Position numbers and translations under genes: made by a program
Assembly: GCA_001314705.1 (NCBI GenBank)
Contig: LJSU01000019.1
Coordinates: 1 to 64,000, forward strand
Length of the DNA: 64,000 nucleotides
Source: Rhodobacteraceae bacterium HLUCCO07
Lineage (GTDB): Bacteria; Pseudomonadota; Alphaproteobacteria; Rhodobacterales; Rhodobacteraceae
Direction: 5' to 3'
Part shown: piece after piece, positions 46,327 through 55,938 of the stretch
How positions within the stretch are numbered: position 1 is the stretch's first letter
Layout: every line of letters begins with the position of its first letter
The notes under the pieces: generated by a model
Seen by the model: only the letters and a program-made list of their open reading frames with translations
Told to the model about the DNA's origin: nothing
Database searches by the model: none

Positions 46327-46413
46327 GGCTTGGGGCAAGACTCCCCGATTGGTTCATTTCCGCCCGGGGAGCTTGCGGCCCGGGCATGCGCCGGGTCACA
46401 TCTGTGCGCAAAC

Positions 46414-46440
46414 CGATTTTTCACAGCAAAATCGACCTTT
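46414..46440. terminator. Possible terminator between convergent M20 peptidase and cysE genes
   Basis: CGATTTT, loop TCACAGC, AAAATCG, then ACCTTTT running into the cysE stop. It is AT-rich and modest, oriented best for the plus strand. Confidence 0.35.
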
Positions 46441-47249
46441 TACGCGCCGTTCTTGAGTATCTGGTCCATGGTCATGGCGGGCTGGTCGCAGCCCGCCTCG
46501 CCCACGATCCGCGCGGGCACACCCGCCACGGTCTTGCAGGGCGGCACCTCGGTCAGCACGACCGAACCGGCCGCGATGCGCGAGCAATCGCCCACCCGGA
46601 TATTGCCCAGCACCTTGGCGCCTGCACCGATCAGAACGCCGTTTCCGATCTTGGGGTGGCGGTCCTGATCGTCCTTGCCGGTCCCGCCAAGCGTCACGGA
46701 ATGCAGCAGCGATACATTGTCGCCCACCACCGCGGTTTCACCGATGACGATCGAATGGGCGTGGTCGATCATGATGCCCTTGCCGATCCGCGCGGCCGGG
46801 TGGATGTCGATGGAAAACACCTCGGAGACGCGCATCTGGAGAAAGAGCGCAAGATCCGTGCGGCCCTCGTTCCACAGCCAATGCGCCACGCGATAGGCCT
46901 GCACCGCGAGAAAGCCCTTGAAAAACAGCAAGGGCTGAAGGAATCGGTGGCAGGCGGGATCGCGGTCGTAAACCGCCGCGATATCGGCGCGCGCATCGGT
47001 GGCGAGAGACGGGTCGGAGGAATAGGCCTCGTCGCAGATTTCGCGCAGGATCTGGGCCGACATCTCGCCCGAAGTCAGCTTGAGAGAGATCCGGTAAGCC
47101 AGCGCCCGTTCGAGTGAACCGTGGTAGATCACGCTGGAATGGACAAGCCCGCCCAGAAGCGGCTCGTCCCGGACGGCCTGTTCGGCCTCCTCGACGATGC
47201 GGGCCCAGACCGGATCAAGTTCGGCCAGTTTGGTACGGGTTTTTGCCAT
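46440..47249 (-). CDS. cysE: Serine O-acetyltransferase
   Basis: 269 residues, full length. It makes O-acetylserine for cysteine synthesis. An N-terminal helical domain (about 1-135) precedes the left-handed beta-helix hexapeptide repeats with DIHPAARIGKGIMIDHAHSIVIGE and the cofactor loop GTGKDDQDRHPKIG. The C-terminal tail that engages CysK ends in I-L-K-N-G-A rather than a terminal Ile. Confidence 0.94.
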   Translation of the reverse strand: MAKTRTKLAELDPVWARIVEEAEQAVRDEPLLGGLVHSSVIYHGSLERALAYRISLKLTSGEMSAQILREICDEAYSSDPSLATDARADIAAVYDRDPACHRFLQPLLFFKGFLAVQAYRVAHWLWNEGRTDLALFLQMRVSEVFSIDIHPAARIGKGIMIDHAHSIVIGETAVVGDNVSLLHSVTLGGTGKDDQDRHPKIGNGVLIGAGAKVLGNIRVGDCSRIAAGSVVLTEVPPCKTVAGVPARIVGEAGCDQPAMTMDQILKNGA

Positions 47250-47314
47250 CTGCGTCCTGTCCTTTGCTATCCCCAGTTTATATCACATAGGGTGGCAGTG
47301 CCAAACGCAAAGCC

Positions 47315-47671
47315 GTGAGGATGCAGATCACGATGGATGACACCGAAATCACCCGGTTCCGCGCCCTCATAGAAGCGCAGCTTGCCGATCTCGAGGAAGA
47401 AAACGCGCTCGGGCGCGAGGGTCAGGGGGTGGTGACGCTGGACCAGCAATCGGTCGGGCGGCTGAGCCGGATGGACGCGTTGCAGAATCAGGCGATGGCC
47501 AAGGCCACGCAGGTCCGGCGCGATGCGCTGGAGCGCCGGTTGCGGGCCGCGCTCAAACGCATCAACGAGGGCGAATTCGGCTATTGCGAGGATTGCGGGG
47601 ACGAGATCGCGCCCAAGCGGCTCGAACTCGACCCCGGGGTGGCACGCTGCATCTCCTGCGCATCGGGTTGA
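47315..47671 (+). CDS. DksA/TraR-type zinc-finger protein
   Basis: 118 residues from a GTG; ATGs at 47321 and 47333 are alternatives. A helical N-terminal region is followed by the C4 zinc finger CEDC (91, 94) and CISC (112, 115) of the DksA/TraR family, which modulates RNA polymerase through its secondary channel. The coiled-coil tip acidic pair is not obvious, so it is DksA-like rather than clearly DksA. It ends 4 bp from the convergent end of the GTA cluster. Confidence 0.85.
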   Translation: MRMQITMDDTEITRFRALIEAQLADLEEENALGREGQGVVTLDQQSVGRLSRMDALQNQAMAKATQVRRDALERRLRAALKRINEGEFGYCEDCGDEIAPKRLELDPGVARCISCASG

Positions 47672-47675
47672 AGGG

Positions 47676-50600
47676 TCAAAGCGTGACTGTCAGCGTTCCG
47701 AACGCCCCGGCGCCATAAATGGCCGAGACCTGGGCCACGGCAAGGTCGGTCGCGCCGCTGGCCCCGTCGGTGGATTGTTTTGCCGCGGCATAGGTCCATT
47801 CGGGCGCGCTCACCTGCTCTTCGCGCAGGATCGCGCCGCCCTGTATCACCCGCACCACATAGCTTTCGCGTTCCTCGCCCAGCGGCACGTCGATCCCGTC
47901 CCAACTGTCGCCACCAATCCGCGTGCGCCGTACCCAGCTCAGACCAAGATCGCCGCCCGGACCTCGCATCGCGCGCAGATGCACCGGGCTGAGCGGTTTC
48001 AACCCGACGCCGGAAAACGCCGCGATCTGATGAACATAGGACGGGTCGGTATAGGCCCGCCGCGCCGGGCCGATCCGGTAGTGCCGGGCGCGGTTGCGTT
48101 GCGACAGCGCGAGGCCGACCTGACCGGGCACCCCGTCCATGAGAACGACATACGACCCCGCCGGCCAGACCTCGGGTTGCCAGGCGTCGCTGCCCAGTTG
48201 CCCGCGCAAACGGTGGCGCAACATATATGTATTCTCGCCGACAAGCTCGGCATTTCGGAACTGGAAAAGTTCCCAGTTTTCGGCGCTGCCATCGCCGATC
48301 GCGGCCAGGTTCGCACCGTTCAGCAGCGCCAGATCATCCACCGATTCAAGTTGTCCCGACGTGAGCTCGACCAGAAGCCCCTCGCCACGGTCGACCAATC
48401 CCGGTCGCGCCGCGAGAAGCGGTGCGCGGGTGACCCCGACCGTGGCCCGCGCCGCGACGATCCTGTCGAGCGCGTAATTGCTGTCGCTGTCCGAGGCGTG
48501 GACCGCGACCGACCCGGGCCAGGGATCGGCGGTGATCGCCAGGTGGGGCGCATGGGGCTCTTCCGCGCCACTCATCAACGGCAGGTCGAGAAAGAGCGGG
48601 AACACCGGCACCGGCGGCACGAACTCGCCAAGCTGCACGCCATCCTCGGCAATGTCGGAGGGTTGATAGGTTTCCGGCTCGATCCGAACTGCCTCGACGA
48701 TCTGCGACGTGCCAAGCTCGACCCGGTCCACGCGCAAGAGATCGCCGCCCTCATCGCTGTCGAGCCTGAGCACATCGCCCGGCCCGATATCGAGCCGCGA
48801 GGGCGGCAGCGCAAAACGCAACCCGTCGCGCGCGACCCGCGCTTCGGAGAGCCAGCGCTCGACCACCTGCCGCCCCTCGGCGCGGGTGAGGGCAATGGGC
48901 AGTTCGCTGCTGGCCACCGCATGGGTTGCCGCGTCGGGCAGCACCGCCTCCTCGGCCAGGACGTCGAAATTCGCATCCGCTTGCACGAAACGCAGCCGCA
49001 CCCGCCCGACCAGTTCGGCCTCGGCGGCGCGGCTGCGCTCGATCCGGCCCTCGATCTCGTCATGGGCGACAAGCGTCGCCGCGTCCTGCGCCCGGTCCTC
49101 GACCCCGTCGCGCATCACGAAGCGCAAGACTCCATCGCGCTCGACCGCGTCGAAGCCATGCGTGAGCATCAAGGGCTGCAACGCCGCGCGCGCATCGCCC
49201 ACATCGGGCACCGTATAGCCGCGCACCACCCCGCGCAGGCTCGAGACGTCGATATCGTGCAGCCCAGCGCGCGCGCAGATCTCCTCGACCACCGAAGCGA
49301 GTGCCCGCGCCGAAACCCGCCCCGTGATCCAGTGCCCGCGTGCATAATTGGCCGCATCGGTCCAGAGCCCGTCATTCCCCGGAAAGAACGGATAGGGCCG
49401 CGCATCCCAGGCCCAGACATGGGCGCGCGACATGTCCACCATCGGCCCGCCGTATTCGGGACTGACAGGGTTGTTGGCCGGATCGTTCCAAAACCGCGTC
49501 ATCGCGCGCAGATACTGCATCTGGATGAACTCGTCGCGCCGCCCGTTCGAATGATGGGGGAGCGCCGATTCCGACGATTTCGGATCAAGAAACTTGTTGG
49601 GCTGATTGGTGCCCTTGTCGATCGCCGCACAGCCGAGCTCGGTGAACCAGATTGGTTTCGACATCGGCACCCAAGGGGTCGGCTCTTCCTGCCGCACACC
49701 GCCAATACGTTCGTGATGGGCAAAACGCCACCAGTTGGCGATGTCCTTCACCCGCCAGATCCATGGCTCGTCATGCGCGCCATCGGTGATCGGGGTGCGG
49801 ATCTGCGCCGCGCGGGCCTCGGGCGAGTGGTAATACCAGTCATACCCCTCACCACCCATCACGTTCGACTGCAGGTATTCGAGATCATGGATCGCGGGCC
49901 AGGCCTGCGCATCGAGATGATCCCGCCCGTCGCGCCAATCCGAGAGCGGCATGTAATTGTCGATACCGATAAAGTCGATATTCTCATCCGCCCAGAGCGG
50001 ATCGAGATGGAAATAGCGGTCGCCCCCTGGCGCGTTGTAGCCGAAATATTCCGACCAGTCGGCAGCATAGCCGATTTTCGTGTCCGGTCCCAGGATCGCG
50101 CGGCACTCGGCGGCGAGATCGCGCAGCGCCTGCACCGCCGGAAAGCCCGCCGCCCCCATGATCTGGGTCAGCCCGCGCATTTCCGAACCGATGCAGAAGG
50201 CATCAACCCCGCCGGCGGCGGCACAGAGCGCAGCCTGGTGCAGGATGAAGCGGCGATAGCGCCACTCGGACGGGCCGGAATAGGTGACGGCACCGTCCGC
50301 AATGGCAAAATCCGAAGCCTGCGCCGTGCCGAAGAAATCGGCCACTTCCGCCTCGGCCTCAGCCGTGCCGTCCGGGCTGCCCGCGACCCCCGGGGCGAAC
50401 GACGTGGTGATCCGCCCCCGCCAGGGCAGCGCCGGCTGCCCCTCTTCGCCGCTATAGGGATCGGTCAGCGTGTTGTCCGCGACCTGGTCCATCAGGATGA
50501 AGGGATAGTACACGACCGCCTGACCGGCGGCATTCAAGGCTTCGATTGCCTCGATCACCGAGGCATCGGCAGGCGTGCCGCCGTAAATCGGACGGTCGTC

Positions 50601-51593
50601 GTCATCGCGCGCCACCACCCATGCGCTGGCACGGGTCTCGCCCGCCACGCTCCACGGCATTTCGGCACCGTCGAACTCGGCCTGTTCGACCTTGGGCCGG
50701 ATCGTGCAGTCTCCACAGCGCAGATCGTCCCCGAACCAACTCACGATGAGCGAGGTAGAACCACAATTCGGCAATTCCGTGCTCAGGCGCTCGACCGAAA
50801 CCTCGAAATCCGCCTTGCCCGCAGGCGTGTTCACATTGGCCAGCACCGATTTTCCCACCCCGTGCGAGAAATGCACCGGCGTCGTGGCCAAGGCATACTC
50901 CCCCGATCCGGGCATCATCGCCACGGCACGGATGGCGTGGGCCATGTCTTCCTCGGCGTCGGAAAGCCCAGGTTGGGCCGGGCGCGTGACCTCGAAGGTG
51001 AATTGCGGCACACGGTTGCCGAACTGTGCAAGCTGGAGATCCTCGATCACCACATAGGCCGTGCCGCGATAGGCGGGCACCTGCCCTGCCCCCTCGACCG
51101 CCTCCATCTTCGCGTCCGGCGACTGGTCGCGCGTGCCGCGATGAATCCGCAGGTTCAGGTCATCCGGCGCGACCTCGGTCCCGTCGGCCCAGATACGGCC
51201 CACGCCGCTTATCTCGCCCTCGCAAAGCGCGATCGCCAGCGAAACCGAATAGGAATAGTCGCGCCGCTCGGGCTGGCGCGGGGCGCCCTTGCCGCCGCCC
51301 GTGACCGTCACGCTCTCGGAAAACTGCGTGGCCCAGATCACGTGGCCCGAAACCTGCATCCGGCCATAGACCTGCGCGATGGGGTCGCCCTCGCCCGCAC
51401 CAGTGAGGCGAAACCGCTCGATCCGCCCGGTCTCCACCGCGTCCGAACCCGCGCCCATCACGCGCTGGTCGATCACCCGGCCCAGCGCAGCGCCGGCGAA
51501 ACGGCCCACCGCGACCGACGACAGGCCCAGGACCGTGCCCCCGATCGAGCCGCCAATCGCCGCCCCGGCAGCGGAAAGTAGTATCGTCGCCAT
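47676..51593 (-). CDS. g15: GTA g15: giant tail-tip/host-recognition protein
   Basis: 1305 residues starting MATILLSAAGAAIGG; ATG and the preceding stop overlap (TGATG). This is the largest GTA protein, the baseplate/tip megatron. An N-terminal Gly/Ala-rich hydrophobic segment comes first. A TIM-barrel glycosidase-like domain follows at about 360-730 (FCIGSEMRGLTQIMG, DFIGIDNYMPLSDW, PIWFTELGCAAIDKG), then a phage-tail_3-type domain (about 750-950) and a receptor-facing C-terminus with a fibronectin-like segment. It probably breaches and recognises the recipient envelope. Confidence 0.93.
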   Translation of the reverse strand: MATILLSAAGAAIGGSIGGTVLGLSSVAVGRFAGAALGRVIDQRVMGAGSDAVETGRIERFRLTGAGEGDPIAQVYGRMQVSGHVIWATQFSESVTVTGGGKGAPRQPERRDYSYSVSLAIALCEGEISGVGRIWADGTEVAPDDLNLRIHRGTRDQSPDAKMEAVEGAGQVPAYRGTAYVVIEDLQLAQFGNRVPQFTFEVTRPAQPGLSDAEEDMAHAIRAVAMMPGSGEYALATTPVHFSHGVGKSVLANVNTPAGKADFEVSVERLSTELPNCGSTSLIVSWFGDDLRCGDCTIRPKVEQAEFDGAEMPWSVAGETRASAWVVARDDDDRPIYGGTPADASVIEAIEALNAAGQAVVYYPFILMDQVADNTLTDPYSGEEGQPALPWRGRITTSFAPGVAGSPDGTAEAEAEVADFFGTAQASDFAIADGAVTYSGPSEWRYRRFILHQAALCAAAGGVDAFCIGSEMRGLTQIMGAAGFPAVQALRDLAAECRAILGPDTKIGYAADWSEYFGYNAPGGDRYFHLDPLWADENIDFIGIDNYMPLSDWRDGRDHLDAQAWPAIHDLEYLQSNVMGGEGYDWYYHSPEARAAQIRTPITDGAHDEPWIWRVKDIANWWRFAHHERIGGVRQEEPTPWVPMSKPIWFTELGCAAIDKGTNQPNKFLDPKSSESALPHHSNGRRDEFIQMQYLRAMTRFWNDPANNPVSPEYGGPMVDMSRAHVWAWDARPYPFFPGNDGLWTDAANYARGHWITGRVSARALASVVEEICARAGLHDIDVSSLRGVVRGYTVPDVGDARAALQPLMLTHGFDAVERDGVLRFVMRDGVEDRAQDAATLVAHDEIEGRIERSRAAEAELVGRVRLRFVQADANFDVLAEEAVLPDAATHAVASSELPIALTRAEGRQVVERWLSEARVARDGLRFALPPSRLDIGPGDVLRLDSDEGGDLLRVDRVELGTSQIVEAVRIEPETYQPSDIAEDGVQLGEFVPPVPVFPLFLDLPLMSGAEEPHAPHLAITADPWPGSVAVHASDSDSNYALDRIVAARATVGVTRAPLLAARPGLVDRGEGLLVELTSGQLESVDDLALLNGANLAAIGDGSAENWELFQFRNAELVGENTYMLRHRLRGQLGSDAWQPEVWPAGSYVVLMDGVPGQVGLALSQRNRARHYRIGPARRAYTDPSYVHQIAAFSGVGLKPLSPVHLRAMRGPGGDLGLSWVRRTRIGGDSWDGIDVPLGEERESYVVRVIQGGAILREEQVSAPEWTYAAAKQSTDGASGATDLAVAQVSAIYGAGAFGTLTVTL

Positions 51594-52036
51594 CAGTTGG
51601 CCTCCTTGGGAAATCTGAATCGCGCCGCGATCCGGCGCCGCCACGGGGTGCTGAGCGGGCTTTCGACCACCCCGTGCCCGGCATAGGAATGAATGAACGT
51701 CGCGCCCGTGCCGATGCGCGCGGCAAGCCCCAGATGCTTGGCGACCGACCCGGCGCACATCCGAAAGAGGATCACGTCGCCCGGCGCCTCATCGGTCAGT
51801 GACACCTCGCGAAGATGTCGCCGCGCGGCCTGCCATAACCGCTCGTCGCCCTGAGGCTCGGCCCAGTCCATCGAATAGGGTGGCACCGCTTCCGGCTCCC
51901 GGCCCAGAACCTCGCGCCAGACCCCGCGCAAAAGCCCCAGGCAATCGCACCCCGCCCCCCTGACGGCAGCCTGATGCCGATAGGGCGTGCCGATCCAGCC
52001 GCGGGCCGCGCGCACCATGTCGTCGCCTGTGCTCAT
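51593..52036 (-). CDS. g14: GTA g14: NlpC/P60-type cell-wall peptidase
   Basis: 147 residues. The NlpC/P60 catalytic cysteine motif is GCDCLGLLRG (C32) and the histidine is H101 in VAKHLGLAAR. WIGTPYRHQ at the start is typical. The family member in RcGTA rides in the tail and opens peptidoglycan during DNA delivery. It overlaps g13 by 4 bp. Confidence 0.93.
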   Translation of the reverse strand: MSTGDDMVRAARGWIGTPYRHQAAVRGAGCDCLGLLRGVWREVLGREPEAVPPYSMDWAEPQGDERLWQAARRHLREVSLTDEAPGDVILFRMCAGSVAKHLGLAARIGTGATFIHSYAGHGVVESPLSTPWRRRIAARFRFPKEAN

Positions 52037-52917
52037 CTCCGGCTGCCACCGGCCAATTGCCCGGATTGCCCCGGCTGCACCATCAGCCAGCTTTCGCCGG
52101 GCAGGTCGGGAAAGCCCTGGAAATTGAGCAGGTTGTTGAACTTGAGCCGACAGGTCGCCATCCGCTTGTCACATCCCGCCACAAGGCGGATCATGTCGCC
52201 CGGCGCGATCCCGTCGCGCATCGGGTGCCAGAGATCGATCACGCGCTGGCCGCTGTCGATCACGTCGCGCTTGATGATCCCGCGCAGCCCTGCGCTCGCA
52301 CCGCTCAGCCCCTCCAGCACGCCGTGCGCGAACCATCCCGGCTCGAACCCCGGCAGCACGTCAAAGACGAACCGGCTGCGCTCCTCGACCGCCTCGACCG
52401 GCAATTCGGCAAAATAGCCCGGCGTCGTCACGTCGAACCCGCAGGCCGCATCGCCCAGAACCGCGGTGCAAGGCTTCTGATAAACTCGCCCCAACGGACG
52501 GTTGAGCGCCGCCGTCAGCCCACGCAGTTCGGCCCGGAATGCACCGCCCGCGCGTTTCAACTCACCGATCGTGCCACGAAACATCAACTGGCGCGCACTC
52601 ACATCGGCCCAGTTCACCCGCCAGGCCCGCACTTCGGCCCCGTCGAAACGGCCGGCCTCGATATCGACCTCGGTCACGGCGGCATCCGACAGCGCGCCCA
52701 GCGCCTCGGTATTGTCCACCGAAAGGCCGGTGGATTGCTGAAGCGCCATGGCCGACAACCCTGTATCGGCCTTGAACGCGATCCCCTCGAAGCTCAGCCC
52801 CGCGTCATGGTCGGTAAAGCCGAAGGTCACGCCATCGGACCGGGTGATGGCCCAGGCATGGCACACCGTCGTCACGCCGCTTTGCAGATGGGCGCGCAGC
52901 CCTTCGTTGAACGCCAT
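52033..52917 (-). CDS. g13: GTA g13: tail hub protein (DUF2163)
   Basis: 294 residues with the DUF2163/TIGR02218 pattern: VCHAWAITRSDGVTFGFTDHD at the start, and conserved cysteines in CTAVLGDAACGFD and AGCDKRMATC, which bind an iron-sulfur cluster in the RcGTA structure. It forms the baseplate hub between the distal tail protein and g15. Confidence 0.93.
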   Translation of the reverse strand: MAFNEGLRAHLQSGVTTVCHAWAITRSDGVTFGFTDHDAGLSFEGIAFKADTGLSAMALQQSTGLSVDNTEALGALSDAAVTEVDIEAGRFDGAEVRAWRVNWADVSARQLMFRGTIGELKRAGGAFRAELRGLTAALNRPLGRVYQKPCTAVLGDAACGFDVTTPGYFAELPVEAVEERSRFVFDVLPGFEPGWFAHGVLEGLSGASAGLRGIIKRDVIDSGQRVIDLWHPMRDGIAPGDMIRLVAGCDKRMATCRLKFNNLLNFQGFPDLPGESWLMVQPGQSGQLAGGSRR

Positions 52918-53552
52918 CAGACCCGCACCTCCACCACCGGAACGCTGGGCACGTCGCCCGCCCGGAACGAGGCCACGTTGGTCATGATCCGGTCGGTGTC
53001 GAACCGCACCGGCACGTCGAACTCGAAGCCCGCGGTGATGCGCATTCCCTTGTTGACGGGATGAGTGAAGGTAACGAACCCAGTCGTGTCATCGACCTCG
53101 TAATGCACGCCCTCCTGCTGTTCCTCGCCCTCGATGCCCACGCGCACGCTGCCCTTGACCGGCTTGGAAATGGGGCGAACATAGGTGAAATCACCCGAGC
53201 GGTAGGTCTTCATCAACTGGAACCCCGCCGTCACCTCGTCACCCACCGCGATCTGCTGATCGGTATAGGCAGGCGCGGTACTGGCCTTGCAGGATTTGAA
53301 ATCCGACCAGTCCTTCCAGCGAAACCCATACATCTGCCCGCGCCGCGCCTCGAAGAACGCGATCAGCGTCTCGATATCGTCGAGAGAGCGCATCGACACC
53401 CCCGCGTCATAGCGCCGGCGCGCATGCGCCCAGGGCGTGTTGCGCTCCTCGAACCCGTTGGCCAGCGTCACGACATCGGTGCGCCGCTCCGGGCCGCCCA
53501 CCGAGCCGAAGCTCAGGTTGGCGGGAAATCTCACCTCGTGGAAATTCATCAC
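52917..53552 (-). CDS. g12: GTA g12: distal tail protein (DUF2460)
   Basis: 211 residues. DUF2460/TIGR02217 signature: FHEVRFPANLSFGSVGGPERRTDVV, ERNTPWAHARRRYDAG, and ARRGQMYGFRWKDWSDFKS. It builds the ring at the tail end. Start and stop abut its neighbours. Confidence 0.93.
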   Translation of the reverse strand: MMNFHEVRFPANLSFGSVGGPERRTDVVTLANGFEERNTPWAHARRRYDAGVSMRSLDDIETLIAFFEARRGQMYGFRWKDWSDFKSCKASTAPAYTDQQIAVGDEVTAGFQLMKTYRSGDFTYVRPISKPVKGSVRVGIEGEEQQEGVHYEVDDTTGFVTFTHPVNKGMRITAGFEFDVPVRFDTDRIMTNVASFRAGDVPSVPVVEVRV

Positions 53553-53561
53553 TTGCCCTCC

Positions 53562-54224
53562 CTAGCGATTGCGCTGGCCGCGGGCGATCGCCCGGCCCAT
53601 CTGTGCGGCGATCTGCGCCTCGCTGCGCCGGAAACTGCCCGCGTCCGGCGTGGTGATGTTCATCACCACCTGGACGGGCCGCCCTCCCCCTTCCGTGCGC
53701 ACCCCAAGCTTGCCATCGGACCCGCGCGTCAGCGGCATGATCGCCTCCGGCCCCGCCTCGCCCATAAGCCCGGTGCCGCCACGCATCGGGAAATAGGTCG
53801 GCCCGCCGACCACGCCGCCATTGGCAAATGGCATCACCCGGCCCTGGCTGAAAGGCGCGCCCTCGGCAAAGGGAAAGAGCCCGCCCATCAGGCTGCCCAC
53901 GCCTTGCGCGAGCAGCCCACCGACATGATCCGTCACCGGCTTGACGGCGGCATTGTAGGTCGCGTTGATCATCGAGCGCGCCACCGTGTCGAGCGCATCC
54001 GAAAGCTTCGCCCCGTCCAGCAACACCCCGTCAAAGGCCCGCCGCAATCCCCGGCTCAGGCCCCGTTCGAGCGTCGCCACGTCCTGCCCGGTCTGGGCCA
54101 TCGTGCCGCGAATGCGCTTCAACTCGACCTCGAACCCGGCGGCCACGCCGGTCGCGTCGCCCAGCGACCGTTCCAGCGCGTCCACCTGTGTTTCAAGCGC
54201 GTCCAGCCCGTCAATCTCTGCCAT
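53562..54224 (-). CDS. g11: GTA g11: short tape-measure protein
   Basis: 220 residues from an ATG preceded by GGAGAGAAAGACG. Helical N-terminal region (LDALETQVDALERSLGDATG), then a Gly-rich stretch and FANGGVVGGPTYFPMRGGTGLMGEAGPEAIMPL, a signature of lambda-type tape measures. The small size fits the short tail of GTA particles. The start overlaps g10.1 by 14 bp. Confidence 0.9.
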   Translation of the reverse strand: MAEIDGLDALETQVDALERSLGDATGVAAGFEVELKRIRGTMAQTGQDVATLERGLSRGLRRAFDGVLLDGAKLSDALDTVARSMINATYNAAVKPVTDHVGGLLAQGVGSLMGGLFPFAEGAPFSQGRVMPFANGGVVGGPTYFPMRGGTGLMGEAGPEAIMPLTRGSDGKLGVRTEGGGRPVQVVMNITTPDAGSFRRSEAQIAAQMGRAIARGQRNR

Positions 54225-54420
54225 CGTCTTTCTCTCCTCGTTCGTCGGGGAAAGCGCGGAGCAGCTCGTCCAGCCGCGCCCGGCCCAGCGGTGCCGCGCC
54301 CCGTTCGGGGCCAAGCAGGAATTGCAATTCGGCCGGGGTCAGCGCCCAGAATTCCGCCGGGCTGAGGCCAAGGCCCCGCATCCCGGCGCGCATCAGCGCG
54401 GGCCAGTCGAACCCCGCCAC
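54211..54420 (-). CDS. GTA g10.1: tail assembly chaperone
   Basis: 69 residues from a GTG 4 bp after the g10 stop. DWPALMRAGMRGLGLSPAEFW and LTPAELQFLLG are typical of the rcc01693-type (DUF2376) tail assembly chaperone. A longer open frame extends upstream inside g10, but only the part from GTG resembles the family. The end overlaps the g11 start. Confidence 0.82.
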   Translation of the reverse strand: MAGFDWPALMRAGMRGLGLSPAEFWALTPAELQFLLGPERGAAPLGRARLDELLRAFPDERGEKDDGRD

Positions 54421-54424
54421 CGGC

Positions 54425-54748
54425 TCAGCCCGCCTCGGGCAGCATGAAGGCCCGCGCCAGCAGTTCCGCCGCCACCCGCGCCGCCACCATCGGCCCGCCC
54501 GCGATCTCGGCCTGCACCAGGTCGGCGGCACTGCCCTGCCAGCCGCCGCCCCGCAGCCCCGCCACGATCAGCGCCAGCACGTCCCGGCTCGAAAACGCGC
54601 CACCCTCGAAGCGCTCGACAAGCTCGATCAGCGTGCCGCTTTCCAGTCCCGCCTCCAGCTCGGCCAGCGCCCCCAGCGTCAGCTTGAGCACATGACGTTC
54701 GCCGTCGATGACAAGCGCCACCTCGCCGCTCCACGGGTTCGCCATCAC
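54425..54748 (-). CDS. g10: GTA g10: tail tube chaperone-type protein
   Basis: 107 residues from the first of two consecutive ATGs, overlapping g9 by 4 bp. GEVALVIDGERHVLKLTLGALAELE is the family signature of gene transfer agent family protein g10. It likely works with g10.1 on tape-measure and tube assembly. Confidence 0.88.
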   Translation of the reverse strand: MMANPWSGEVALVIDGERHVLKLTLGALAELEAGLESGTLIELVERFEGGAFSSRDVLALIVAGLRGGGWQGSAADLVQAEIAGGPMVAARVAAELLARAFMLPEAG

Positions 54749-55161
54749 ACCACCGCCGTGAAGTTCAGCGCCCCCGCCGAGGCGAGCGACAATTCATAAC
54801 TCGCCTCGCCGTCATGGCTGCCGGCATAGTCGAGGCCGGTGACCTGGAACGGCCCTTCGACCACCCCGAAATCGGGGATCACCACCTGGAAGTCCGGGGT
54901 TTCGCCGTCAAAGAAGATCTGCCGTGCCCGCGCATCGCTGTCGGCGTCCTTGAAGACGCCCGAGCCCGAGATCGAGGCCGATTTCACCCCCGCCCCGGCC
55001 AGCAACTCGCGCCAGCCGCCCTGGGATTCGAGGCTGGTGACGTCCACGCTCTCGGCGTTGAAGCTTACCCGCGTCGCGCGCAGCCCCGCCACCGTTCCGA
55101 ACTGACCGTCCCCGGTCAGGTCCACCTTGATCAACAGGTCCTTGCCATTCTGGGCCGCCAT
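54745..55161 (-). CDS. g9: GTA g9: major tail tube protein
   Basis: 138 residues. TP901-1-type major tail protein: AQNGKDLLIKVD, TRVSFNAESVDVTSLES, WRELLAGAGVKSASISGSGVF. It forms the hexameric rings of the tail tube. A 31-bp gap with AATTTTACTTTGACACG separates it from g8. Confidence 0.93.
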   Translation of the reverse strand: MAAQNGKDLLIKVDLTGDGQFGTVAGLRATRVSFNAESVDVTSLESQGGWRELLAGAGVKSASISGSGVFKDADSDARARQIFFDGETPDFQVVIPDFGVVEGPFQVTGLDYAGSHDGEASYELSLASAGALNFTAVV

Positions 55162-55192
55162 GTGATGTCTCCATTCGTGTCAAAGTAAAATT

Positions 55193-55603
55193 TCAGTCGT
55201 CCTGCACCCGGGCACGGAACCACAGGTCGATCCGCCGCCGGGCACCGCTGCCCTCGCGCCGCGCCAGCGCGCGCTCGAAGTTGAGATAGACAAGCCGCCC
55301 GCGCGCCAGCGCGAGGTCGGCATCAACCAGCACATCGCTGACCGCCGCCGCCACGTCCTTGGCCGCCTGGAACCCGGCGCTGTCGGTCACCACCGACACG
55401 GTGATCCGGTGCAGCGCGCCATGGCCGGTCTGGTCCGACCGGTCGCGGGTGAGTTCCGGGCCAAGCGTCACGTAGGTGCCGGGCAAGGCGCCCGCGGGCG
55501 ACGCATCGAACACCGCGTCATTCACCAGCGCCGCCAGCGCGGCATCATCGCGCAACGCGTCGTACACCGCCGCCTGAAGGGCGGCCGCCACGCCATAGCT
55601 CAT
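55193..55603 (-). CDS. g8: GTA g8: tail terminator (DUF3168)
   Basis: 136 residues. DUF3168 pattern: AALQAAVYDALRDDAALAALV, GTYVTLGPE, and the C-terminal RIDLWFRARVQDD. It closes the tail at the head-tail junction. It overlaps g7 by 4 bp. Confidence 0.92.
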   Translation of the reverse strand: MSYGVAAALQAAVYDALRDDAALAALVNDAVFDASPAGALPGTYVTLGPELTRDRSDQTGHGALHRITVSVVTDSAGFQAAKDVAAAVSDVLVDADLALARGRLVYLNFERALARREGSGARRRIDLWFRARVQDD

Positions 55604-55938
55604 GCCGCCACCTCCTCATCCGCGTAACAGACAAGGTAACGCGCCGCAGCGTCACGCTCGGTCACGGCAAGGATGCGAAAGATCCGTCCCCCCTCGCGCA
55701 ACCGCTGCTCGGGGCGCGGGCGCGTGCTGTGACCCACCGGCGCGGCGCGCACCGTGATGCGATAGCCCACCGTGGCCAGCGCCACCGCACCGCCCGCCTT
55801 CTCGCGTCCGGTGCGTGCCCGGACCTCGGCCCAAAGCTCGCCCAGCGCCACCCAGCTCTCGGCAAAGCCACCGGCCCCGTCCGCCACCCGCTCGGGCGTC
55901 TCCAGAACCAGCCTGCGGTTGAGGTGAACCCCGCTCAT
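55600..55938 (-). CDS. g7: GTA g7: head closure/stopper protein
   Basis: 112 residues from the ATG at 55938 that overlaps the g6 stop (ATGA). Phage head-tail joining family: LNRRLVLETPERVADGAGGFAESW, LGELWAEVRARTGRE. A longer upstream frame lies inside g6 and is not used. Confidence 0.9.
   Translation of the reverse strand: MSGVHLNRRLVLETPERVADGAGGFAESWVALGELWAEVRARTGREKAGGAVALATVGYRITVRAAPVGHSTRPRPEQRLREGGRIFRILAVTERDAAARYLVCYADEEVAA

Noticed and set aside
47523-51581. 1352-codon open frame antisense to GTA g15
   Set aside because: g15 is clearly coding and conserved; the antisense frame is a codon-bias shadow that also runs through the DksA-like gene in another frame.
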